Positions 52,914 through 61,400 of a stretch of 64,000 nucleotides of DNA are shown here, in pieces. The notes under the pieces were generated by a model that was given only the letters and a program-made list of their open reading frames with translations, did no database searches and had not been told where the DNA came from. The position numbers and the translations under genes were made by a program. The DNA lies in NCBI GenBank assembly GCA_964491915.1, contig CAZBHS010000030.1, forward strand, positions 8,660 to 72,659, written 5' to 3'. Within the stretch, counting starts at the first letter, position 1, and every line of letters begins with the position of its first letter. This DNA comes from JAHELQ01 sp964491915 (GTDB taxonomy: Bacteria; Acidobacteriota; Aminicenantia; UBA2199).

Positions 52914-54293
52914 TTAGCGCAATGTATCGATATGTTCGTCCATCCAGGCGGCCCTCTGCCGGAGCCATTCCTTGAGATTGGCGATCTCTTCTTCGTAGGT
53001 TTGAGGGTAGGGGGCGGGATTGGGCCACACATATTGGCCCAGCACCGGCCAACGCTGGAAGTTTCGCTGTTGCGCCTCTTCCAACTGGAACACAGCGTCG
53101 TCAATGACGTCGAAGATATGATCGGTGGAGAGTGTGGTTTGCCGCAAGGCGCGCCAGCGTTCGACCAATGCTTCGCGAAAAGCTGGATCCCTCAGTAACC
53201 GTTGCCACCAAAACGTTCCCGGATGGGTGGTCCTGCGATCCAGTTGCCAACCGTCGGTTCGCCCTTTGTAGCCGTACATGCAATTGCCCATCGAGAGGTT
53301 GAAATCCCACACCGGTCCCATGCACAATGTGCCGTCGCGTTTTTTGTGCAAAAATGTACTCAGGATGTAGGTGTCGTCGTCCCGGAAAAACTCCCTCAAC
53401 AGCATATAATCGATCCACGAGCCGGTGTCGATATAGCGCCGGTATCCAATGACAGGATGGGTGTAATAACTCGAAAAAAGCGCCGCTTCCACCCGTTGAA
53501 TATAATCCTTGATCCAGATCGTCTGCTCCGGTGTGATAAATTTTTTTTGCGGATAATCGATCAAAAAGGACACTCTCCGCTCAGTTTTGAAGCCAATCTC
53601 GTCATCCCTACGGTCGATTTTCAGGATATAGCCGCCGCTGATTTCAGGCTCGCTATTATGGCAAGGATCCAGGCGGGCAATATCAACTCTGTGATCCCCC
53701 CGCTTGATCTTCTCCATCAATAAATAGACTCCCTTGTAGACGTGCTCGTCGCCCTCTTTGAACAATAGCTCGACAAACACCGTCCGCGACGCGTAGCGGC
53801 CGGTCTCCCGGGTAAGCGCGCAGGCCAGGTAATTGCGCAACAATGTTTTGTCCGAATAGGGGCCGTAGAGGACCCAATCGCTCTCCGCCGGCAATCCCAG
53901 CAACGATACATCCAGGTCTTCGCAGTATTGGTCCTGTATTTCAATCGCGTAGGATTTTTTAGGAAACCCTAACGAGGTAGAGCCGCGGAACTCAATGGCG
54001 ATGCGTTCTTCGCAGGCGGGCGTGTCGCTGGTATAATTGCGGTCGTTTTGCCGGTCGAATGTTTGCAGCAGCGCGGGAATTTTCGGTTCGTCCACGATAG
54101 CGGCGCCATTCGTGTCGATCACCACCAGCGGCAGGTTGGAGTTGAATCCGCTGCGCTCTTCATCCGGCTCCTCTTCCGGCGGGATTTCGTTGTGATCGTT
54201 TCCCGGAACCGGCATCATGCATGCGCCCGCCATGAGTATTACCGCCAGCAGCGCCAGGCATATCAGTACTCTATTCCGCTTTATCTCTATCAT
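52914..54293 (-). CDS. CotH-kinase-family lipoprotein
   Basis: This is 459 residues. The N-terminus is a lipoprotein signal (LLAVILMAGAC, Cys25). The CotH domain follows: RIAIEFRGSTSLGFPKKSYAIE, DWVLYGPYSDKTLLRNYLA, YKGVYLLMEKIKRG and a WDFNLSMGN active-site-like loop (usually DFD). CotH proteins are atypical kinases of spore coats and of secreted bacterial proteins. It is the last gene of the VTC-DUF4956-DUF2490-CotH set. Confidence 0.85.
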   Translation of the reverse strand: MIEIKRNRVLICLALLAVILMAGACMMPVPGNDHNEIPPEEEPDEERSGFNSNLPLVVIDTNGAAIVDEPKIPALLQTFDRQNDRNYTSDTPACEERIAIEFRGSTSLGFPKKSYAIEIQDQYCEDLDVSLLGLPAESDWVLYGPYSDKTLLRNYLACALTRETGRYASRTVFVELLFKEGDEHVYKGVYLLMEKIKRGDHRVDIARLDPCHNSEPEISGGYILKIDRRDDEIGFKTERRVSFLIDYPQKKFITPEQTIWIKDYIQRVEAALFSSYYTHPVIGYRRYIDTGSWIDYMLLREFFRDDDTYILSTFLHKKRDGTLCMGPVWDFNLSMGNCMYGYKGRTDGWQLDRRTTHPGTFWWQRLLRDPAFREALVERWRALRQTTLSTDHIFDVIDDAVFQLEEAQQRNFQRWPVLGQYVWPNPAPYPQTYEEEIANLKEWLRQRAAWMDEHIDTLR

Positions 54294-54310
54294 CGGATTC
54301 TCCTCCCCGA

Positions 54311-54973
54311 CTACAAATTATATTCCAGAGTGAAGCCGAAGATGTGGATGCTCTCCCGCTCGAACAAATCCTGTATTATCTGGAAGTGGTAGAATAGTTT
54401 GAGCGAGGTCTTCTTCTTGAGCTTCCAATCGGCGCCCACTGTCAGCCGTGACTTTTCGCGGGAATTGATCGTGTCGTCTGAAATGAAGAACAGTTCGCCG
54501 CCGGCAAAGGGTCTGATTGTCCGCTTCCCCGCGAGAGAAATTCGCAAACGGGCGCGAACGGTAGTGTCCGCTGTTTGGCCCGCCGTTGATTCCCGTTCTC
54601 CTTGCAAGCGGATATTGAACCGTATTGGATTCAGCGTCCATTTAAACTTCACCCATGTTCCGATTCTGTGGCGAATGTCCGTCGCCCGGTTGGTGAGGCG
54701 GTAATGAGCGCCCATGTCCAACCATTTTGCCATCCGGTACTCGAAGCCGATCTGGGAGATGTTGCTTTTTAGTTCCGATATATTTTTATGATACCTGAGC
54801 TCGCCGGAGAAGTAACACTCCAGTTTCTTTGACGCGTTCACCGAAATTGTGAGCCCCTCCCATAATTGCGTATCTTCAGATTTTTCGAGCTGCTGCTGGC
54901 CCAGAGAATAGACGGTTGTCGCCATAATCGCCGAACAAATAGTAAATGCGATGAGTGTTGCCGGTTTCATCAT
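54311..54973 (-). CDS. DUF2490 outer-membrane barrel
   Basis: This 220-residue protein has a signal peptide (ATLIAFTICSAIMATTVYSLG). Amphipathic strands follow (LWEGLTISVNASKKLECYFS; YFSGELRYHKN; KWLDMGAHYRLTNR) to the C-terminal FGFTLEYNL. This is the pattern of DUF2490 proteins. It belongs to the same minus-strand unit as CotH and DUF4956. Confidence 0.78.
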   Translation of the reverse strand: MMKPATLIAFTICSAIMATTVYSLGQQQLEKSEDTQLWEGLTISVNASKKLECYFSGELRYHKNISELKSNISQIGFEYRMAKWLDMGAHYRLTNRATDIRHRIGTWVKFKWTLNPIRFNIRLQGERESTAGQTADTTVRARLRISLAGKRTIRPFAGGELFFISDDTINSREKSRLTVGADWKLKKKTSLKLFYHFQIIQDLFERESIHIFGFTLEYNL

Positions 54974-54979
54974 CCCCTC

Positions 54980-55576
54980 CTATCCCCGCTCTTCATCCGC
55001 GGCGGCATTGTAAAATACAGTCAGCAACGCGGTGTCCCGCAGGAAATTGATTTTTTCGATCTGCACCCGGTAGATGTCGAGGCCGGTCCGGTTTCGCAAA
55101 TCCTCCAGAAGGGCTTCTGAGTTTCCCGGACGGATCAATTCTATTTTTTCGTATTCGACGGCCTTTGATTGCTCCGGCGACAATAACCGGCTGCCGTCCA
55201 TGATTATTGTACCGGCGATGATGACGATATTGCAAAAGATCAATTCCAGGTGCCATCCGTTGATGGTGGCCAGGCCATTGATGGCTCCCAAAGTGATGAC
55301 CAGGAATTGGTAGGTCATTTCCCTGATTGGAATTGTTTCGGTCCGGTAGCGCAGGATGGAGAAGATGGCGAAAAGCCCGAACGCGAACCCCACATCGATC
55401 ATGATATTCCGCAGGAACGAACACACAAAGAATATCAGGATGTTGAATATAAAAAAAGTGAATAAAAAATCGCGCCGTCTCGATTGTTTGAAGTAACCGT
55501 AGCGGACGACGACAAATAATGCAACGAGATTGTAGCCGAACCGGAGAAAAAATCCTAATGTGTCAATTGAGTTCAT
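54980..55576 (-). CDS. DUF4956 membrane protein
   Basis: This 198-residue protein has four hydrophobic helices in the first 120 residues (FLRFGYNLVALFVVVRYGYF; FVCSFLRNIMIDVGFAFGLF), with ILRYRTETIPIREMTYQFLV, then a cytosolic tail (YRVQIEKINFLRDTALLTVF). This is DUF4956, regularly found beside VTC-domain proteins. It lies 4 bases after the VTC gene. Confidence 0.85.
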   Translation of the reverse strand: MNSIDTLGFFLRFGYNLVALFVVVRYGYFKQSRRRDFLFTFFIFNILIFFVCSFLRNIMIDVGFAFGLFAIFSILRYRTETIPIREMTYQFLVITLGAINGLATINGWHLELIFCNIVIIAGTIIMDGSRLLSPEQSKAVEYEKIELIRPGNSEALLEDLRNRTGLDIYRVQIEKINFLRDTALLTVFYNAAADEERG

Positions 55577-55580
55577 CAGA

Positions 55581-56366
55581 CTAAAGTCCTCCTTGTTGTA
55601 GTTTTTGCAGGAAAAGATGCCTTGGTTTGAAGCGGTTATGCTTTAGCGACGGGTAATGGCGGCACACCCCGAAACAATATTTGCTGAAACGGGTGGGGCG
55701 CAGATGGAAGGGGCGAATCAACCGTGAAAAACAGGAATCCACCGATGGCGTCGGTTGCTTGAGCTCGATAACGGATATGCCGGGCAATGTGATGATATCG
55801 TTGTCTTTTTGAAAGCGCAGGTCCACATCAATGGTCACCCGTTCGTTTTTGCTCCGGTGTACGAGCGCCAACCGCCGGTACGATACTGTGAGCCGCGGCA
55901 GCAGATTGTCAAGATCAAAATCCAGGAATTGCCCCACAAACCGCCGGTCCTCGCCGCTCAGGCTCCGGCGAAAGAATGTCGAATCACCCGCCTCTTTGCG
56001 CCATTTTCGCGACCGGTTTTTATTGGTCCTCATTTTGACCTCGATGAAGACATGCCCGGTTTCCGGGTAATGGCGGAAGCGGATCTTGTGCCGGTTCAAC
56101 CGGCCGTTTTGATGGTCTAGATAAAATTTGAATCCCAGGTCGTCAAAGTAGAGCGACCGGTAGTGCTGGATATAGCGATCGCCGATGGTCAAAAGATTGT
56201 AATCGGGAATGAACGGAGCCAATATCTCCCCGAGCCTTTCCCGTGGGAAGAGGAATTTGGAGTCGTACCGGCTGTCGAAAAGATTCCGGTCCAAATCCTC
56301 CAGAGATACAGTCTCAAAATGTCTCGAGAGCTGTAACTCCCACAGCCCATCCATGGTTCTTTCCAT
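55581..56366 (-). CDS. VTC-domain (polyphosphate polymerase-like) protein
   Basis: This is about 261 residues. The beta-tunnel blocks are DSRYDSKFLFPRERL, YIQHYRSLYFDD, HKIRFRHYPETGHVFIEVKM, TIDVDLRFQKDN and VIELKQP. Basic and acidic residues typical of the VTC tunnel are present. ATG 56366 is preceded by AGGGGGAA; the frame opens earlier. The protein may polymerise phosphate or bind polyphosphate at the membrane, in a unit with DUF4956 and CotH. Confidence 0.83.
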   Translation of the reverse strand: MERTMDGLWELQLSRHFETVSLEDLDRNLFDSRYDSKFLFPRERLGEILAPFIPDYNLLTIGDRYIQHYRSLYFDDLGFKFYLDHQNGRLNRHKIRFRHYPETGHVFIEVKMRTNKNRSRKWRKEAGDSTFFRRSLSGEDRRFVGQFLDFDLDNLLPRLTVSYRRLALVHRSKNERVTIDVDLRFQKDNDIITLPGISVIELKQPTPSVDSCFSRLIRPFHLRPTRFSKYCFGVCRHYPSLKHNRFKPRHLFLQKLQQGGL

Positions 56367-56543
56367 ATTGTTCCCCCTGTAACACCAAAGGCATCCTTTG
56401 GCCACAATATCCAAGCATCATGGTTGCCAACAATGACGCGTCGCCGCATCGCATTGTACGGAGAGGGATTTGAGCCACTCCGGCTAATAGGGGGAATCCC
56501 AAATATAACCGCTGGGTTATCTAATATAACCGGAACGAGCCCG

Positions 56544-57896
56544 TCAACCCAGCAGGTAATCTTCCGGGTTTTCCAGTAATTGGGGGATCATAGCCGGATG
56601 GAAGGATGTGTAGATGGGGCGGAAATTGGGATATTTTCCCAGGAGAGGGAGCGATTTTTCTTGCAATTGGCGGAGGTTGATTTTTTGGCCGTTGAGTTTG
56701 CATTCGCCGAAGAGAATAATCTTCTCCATCTCGTTGATAGCCACCACGTCCAGCTCGTTCTCCCCTTTGCGGTCCCAGAAGGAGCCGATGATGTTGAAGA
56801 GGGAGAGCTTCTTGAGGTAGTCCCGCACCAGATCTTCAAATTTCCAACCTTTGTAGACCGACCAGTCCTGCCGGATGCGGTCGCGGATATAGTGAAGATT
56901 TTCCGCTTCGATGGCGGACTGGTACTTGTTGATAAAGCGGAACCAAAAAGAATAGAAGAAGTCGCTCAAATGATAACGGGTGTTTTTCCCCGATGCGGTT
57001 GTGCCCACCGGTTGTTTCTTCTGGACAATACCCAGACTCTCGGTCAGGTTTTTCAAATACCCGCCCAACTCCTTGATGTCCTGCAACGTCCCCATCAGGT
57101 CTGATCGCCGTGTTTTCCCGGAGGCCAGGAGTTGGAGAATCGCGAAGTAGACAGAGTAGTTTTTGCCGAATTCCTCGATGAGGGAGATCTTCCCCTCGTT
57201 GAGAATCAATGAATCGGTATGGATGAAGGCGTCGATAAAGTCGAAGAAGTTTTTTTTCCCATAGTCCACCACTTGCTCCAGATACTTGGGCACGCCGCCG
57301 GTAAAGATCATATAATCGACGAGGGCTTCGCAGGAGGCGATGTCATGGTCGCGAAGTACGTCAAAGGTTGTCTTCAGATCAAAGGGCGGTAGGGACACCT
57401 GGTAATCGGCCCGGCCGAACAGAGGTTCTTTTTGGTTTTTGAAAATCCGGTTCATCAACGGGGAAACCGAACCCATCAAAATCAGATTGCACTTGCTCCG
57501 CCCCTTGTGCCGGTCCCAGAGATTTTGCAAATCTGAAAACAGTGAAGCGTTGACGTATTGGTAGTTCTGAAATTCATCCACCACAATGGTCAATGGCGTT
57601 TGCTTACTATATTCAAGCAAAATCTCGAATAGTTGCTTCGACGAATGAATGTCTCCATAAATGGGGATGGACAATCTCCGCGAGATCTCTTCGGCGAATT
57701 CCCGCGCCAGCAAGTTGTCCGCCTTCCGGGACACAAAAAAGTATAAGAAGTCCTTCTCCCCAAAGGTCTCAAACACCAAGCGCGTCTTACCGATGCGCCG
57801 TCGCCCCAACACAATGGTCATCTTCGAGCCCCCAAGACTTTTCTCCCGGATCTCCCGCAAACGACCGATTTCATCTTCCCGGTTGTAAAAACGCAT
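56544..57896 (-). CDS. ATPase with a DUF234 nuclease-like tail
   Basis: This is about 450 residues. It opens MRFYNREDEIGRLREI, then a P-loop VLGRRRIGKTRL and Walker B LTIVVDEFQNY, with LILMGSVSPLMNRIF and TGGVPKYLEQV. The C-terminus has a PD-(D/E)xK-like core, ENELDVVAI...ILFGECKLN. This is the archaeal-type ATPase/DUF234 family found in many bacteria, often alone and sometimes mobile. The start is ATG 57896, after AGAGG; a TTG lies 15 bases earlier. A 43-bp palindrome lies in its 5' region. Confidence 0.88.
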   Translation of the reverse strand: MRFYNREDEIGRLREIREKSLGGSKMTIVLGRRRIGKTRLVFETFGEKDFLYFFVSRKADNLLAREFAEEISRRLSIPIYGDIHSSKQLFEILLEYSKQTPLTIVVDEFQNYQYVNASLFSDLQNLWDRHKGRSKCNLILMGSVSPLMNRIFKNQKEPLFGRADYQVSLPPFDLKTTFDVLRDHDIASCEALVDYMIFTGGVPKYLEQVVDYGKKNFFDFIDAFIHTDSLILNEGKISLIEEFGKNYSVYFAILQLLASGKTRRSDLMGTLQDIKELGGYLKNLTESLGIVQKKQPVGTTASGKNTRYHLSDFFYSFWFRFINKYQSAIEAENLHYIRDRIRQDWSVYKGWKFEDLVRDYLKKLSLFNIIGSFWDRKGENELDVVAINEMEKIILFGECKLNGQKINLRQLQEKSLPLLGKYPNFRPIYTSFHPAMIPQLLENPEDYLLG

Positions 57897-57910
57897 ATCC
57901 TCTTCCTTCA

Positions 57911-57953
57911 AGTTACAGTAATTTATATTACCGTAATAAAAATTACTATAACT
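57911..57953. promoter_or_regulatory. 43-bp near-perfect palindrome upstream of the DUF234 ATPase
   Basis: The 43 bases match their reverse complement at 38 positions. It contains two 14-bp units, GTAATTTATATTAC and GTAATAAAAATTAC, one base apart. Placed 15 bases from the start codon, it is likely an operator for a dimeric repressor or a cruciform; autoregulation of the ATPase is possible. Confidence 0.7.
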
Positions 57954-57964
57954 TCATGAGTTTG

Positions 57965-58303
57965 TCAAATCATCCCAGGTGGTAGTGGTTCGACTTCATC
58001 TGCATCTGTGATGCATTCATCTGTATCTGTAATGCATTCATCTGTATCTGTAATGCATTCATCTGGTTTTGTTACATATTTGTCGATCTCCGTTACAAAT
58101 TTGTCAGTAGCGGTGGTGAATTCATCACTATCCGGAAGAGATTCATGTGTACCGATGACATATTTATGTAAATCCGCGACACATTCTTCTGAACCGGGAA
58201 TATATTCAGGTGAATCCGAAGCATATTCAGATGAATCCGCGACACATTCATCACAATTTGTAACATTGTTTGATGAATCCGGGACAGAAGCAAGTAAAAC
58301 CAT
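57965..58303 (-). CDS. Candidate heptapeptide-repeat protein
   Basis: The minus frame is open from ATG 58303 to a stop at 57965-57967, 112 residues. Most of it is thirteen heptads with the pattern [CYF]-[IV]-T-D-T-D-E, for example CITDTDE three times. Position 7 is almost always Glu or Lys and position 2 nearly always Val/Ile. Hydrophobic and acidic positions hold over diverged copies without any indel, which favours coding. The start has only a weak GAAGAG site, and the opposite strand is also open, so this may instead be a non-coding minisatellite. Confidence 0.4.
   Translation of the reverse strand: MVLLASVPDSSNNVTNCDECVADSSEYASDSPEYIPGSEECVADLHKYVIGTHESLPDSDEFTTATDKFVTEIDKYVTKPDECITDTDECITDTDECITDADEVEPLPPGMI
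57995..58267. repeat. Thirteen tandem 21-bp repeats
   Basis: Units of 21 bases with consensus near TTCATCTGNATCCGTGACACA run without insertion or deletion from 57995 to 58267. Copies 1-3 are nearly identical; the others diverge. The array fills most of the gap between the DUF234 ATPase and the NACHT gene. Because 21 is a multiple of 3, several frames stay open. Confidence 0.85.
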
Positions 58304-58424
58304 TTTTCAACGCTCTTCGTTCGCTACCTGCGACAAAAATACCGGTTGAGATTTTGACGGCGGTGTGGTATGTTGGGAATGAAGGCAATGTAAAGGACCA
58401 AACTACTGCCAGGAGGAACTGCTG

Positions 58425-61400
58425 ATGGGTGAGATCAGGATATTGCATGTGTCGGATATTCATTTTCGGAAGAGTGAAGATGACGATGATCCGGGGTTTC
58501 GGGAGGAAGTTCAGGAGAAAATGCTCGATACTATCGAGGCTCATGTGAAGGAGAATGATCCGCCTCAGTTTGTGGCGATTACCGGGGATATCGCTTTTTC
58601 CGGGAAAAAAGAGGAGTATGACGCGGCTCTGGCATTTGTCAATCAATTGAAGGCGACGCTTCCGGAGGAGACTTATTATCTGGTGGTTCCGGGCAACCAT
58701 GATGTGGACCGGAAAAAAATTAAAAAATGGTTTTCAATTCAGGAAAATATCGTTGAAAAAGGCGTTGTTGATGATTTTCTGATCGACGAAGAAGGTGTAG
58801 ATGAATTATTAAGCCCGAAGTTTTCCGCCTTCCGTGAGTTTGCCCAAGCATTGGATAAAGAGTTTTACCCTGAACCGGAAGACTATTTCTGGGTGAAACC
58901 GTTTGAGGAGCACGGGGTCGCGTTTTTGGGCCTGAACAGTAGTTGGGCGTGCGAGAGGAAAGAGGAGCGGTTTAAAATCGCCCTCGGTCATCACCAACTG
59001 CGGGAAGCGATGAAGATGTCTGAGGCGATGCCGGTTCGGATTGCCTTGATGCATCACCCACATGCCAACTGGCTCAAAGACATGGAACCCGGGGAGTGCC
59101 GGAAAAAGTTGTTTTATCATTGTGATTTATTACTCCATGGGCATGGGCATCAGGATCTTGCGGAAAAAATTTCAGATCCGGCGAATCCCATTGCCGTTCT
59201 TGGAGCCAACGCTTCATATACCAGAAACGAGAAGGGCTTCATCGGTTTTCAGTTTATCTCGGTCATCCCACAAGATGTGGACGTTTATCTGAAAGTGTGG
59301 CCGTATATTTTCGACGAAATTCGCGAACGGGATTTCGTGCCGGATTACGCCCGCTATTCGACCCAGAAGGGAAAGGAATACTTCGAACTCTTCCCCATTC
59401 AGAAAACCGCCGGACCACCGGTCATACATCCCGCTCCTCCCCTGGAGATCCCCGAAGGGTACCGGCAGTGGATAGAAGACTTCCATTCAAATCTACCGAT
59501 CAATCAACTGGCCAAAAAGGGAGAAGTTTTTTCAGTGCCGTTGCCAAAGGTGTATATCCCGTTGGACACGTCAAATCCTGAATATCAAGCGGAAATGAAG
59601 CGAATTGAGGCTGAAAGGAAAAAGAGGGAAGGGGTTGATGATGGAAATGATTCTTCTGAGGCGTTGGAGCCGAAAACTCCTGCCACTATTGATATCGAGA
59701 CCCTTCTGTCAAAGGAGCAAACCCTTCTGCTTCGGGGTGGACCTGGGATGGGGAAGACCACTTTGGTGCGACATATTGCCTATTCTTTGGTCTTTGAGGA
59801 GACTGACACGACATTTTATGGTTTTTTGCCGGTGATTGTGTTTTTGAAAGATTTTTGGCCGGTATTCGAAGAAGAGTACAAGAAAAAAAATAAGGGTCTG
59901 AGCTTCATGTCTTTATTACCCTTGTATATGGATGAGTCAGCCTGTAATCTCGACATAAAAACCATCAGGAATTATTTGTCGCAGGACCGGGCGATCTTTC
60001 TCATCGACGGTCTCGACGAAGTGCCTGAACACCTACGGAAACCGATTGTGGAGTCTATCGCCCGGTTCCGTTCCGGCAACAGGCAGAATCGCTTCCTCAT
60101 TACCGGGCGGCCACATGGCATCGATGAGACGGTGATGAGACTTTTGGGAGACTATCTTCACGATATCCTGCCTTTAAACGAAGAGAAAATCGAGACCTTC
60201 ATCGTCTCCTGGTTCAAGGAAATCTGCAATCATGCCGGAGGGGAGGCAAAACAAAAGGCGGATGGCTTGATCGCCGATATCAGGTCGAATGAGAAAGTTG
60301 AGCAATTTATCGAGAATCCCCTTCTCCTCACCGCTATTTGTATATTGTATCAGGACAATAAAAAACTACCGGACCAACGGGCCGATCTTTATGGCCGAGT
60401 GGTGGACAACCTTCTCTGCAAGAGGTTTACGGATTCATCCGAGAGGGATAAACCCAAACTGATAGAAGACTATCTCATGCAACTGGCCTTCAGCATGCAG
60501 ACCGATAATCTCAAGAATATTGAAGCCTCGTCAGCAAAAGATATTCTCAAAGAGTTTTATAAAGAAAAAGAGGGGGAGAGTCTTGTTAAATATAATCGGA
60601 GAATTGACGAAACGTTCGAAAAAATAGAGCCCCAATGCGGGTTATTGAAACGCCTCGGTAGCGGAGATGTGGAATTCTTTCATTTAACCTTCCAGGAATT
60701 CATGGCTGCCAAATATATGGTTGACAATGGCATTGATTTTAAAGAGTATTTACCGGATCCCTGGTGGCAAGAGACCGTCCTATTGTATGCCGGGATAAAA
60801 AGTATGAATAGTAAGAAGGATGGTAATAACCTGGTCCGGGATATTTTTGCTTTTGACGGAGACAATCCGGATCACCATCATCGGGTTTGGCTTCTAGGAG
60901 CAACGGCTCTGAAGGACATGTTGCCTCTCAAGCGTGAGCAGGAGGCCATCGAGCTTTCCAGGGAGAAACTGAAAGCGGTCATCGAAGAATCCGAAGAAGT
61001 AAGATCTCGATTCAAGGCGGGAAAATTATTGGGAGTGTTCGGCGACCACAGGTTCGAGAAGCGTGAGATGGTCGAAGTGCCGGAGGGTCCGTTTATCCGG
61101 GGCAGTAAAAACGGAGAAGAGTGGGAGAGAGAACGCCCGGCCCGGGAGATTTGCCTCGATACGTTCTGGATCGGGAAAAACCCTGTTACCAATGGGGAAT
61201 TTAAAGAATTTATAGAAAAAAAAGGCTATGAAACGGAGGAATTCTGGTTGCCGGAAGGGTGGGATTTTGTAAGAGAAAAGAATATTTCCGAACCGGGATT
61301 TTGGAACGACCGGGAATACAACGGCCCCAATGTTCCGGTTGTGGGAGTCAGTTGGTATGAGGCCGACGCCTTTTGCCGCTGGTTGAGGGCTACAACCGGC

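Noticed and set aside
57995..58267. CRISPR array
   Set aside because: Units are contiguous 21-bp copies without spacers, and no cas genes are near.
58008..58349. Plus-strand ORF across the 21-bp repeats
   Set aside because: Open only because 21 is divisible by three; the plus frame conserves chemistry less than the minus frame.
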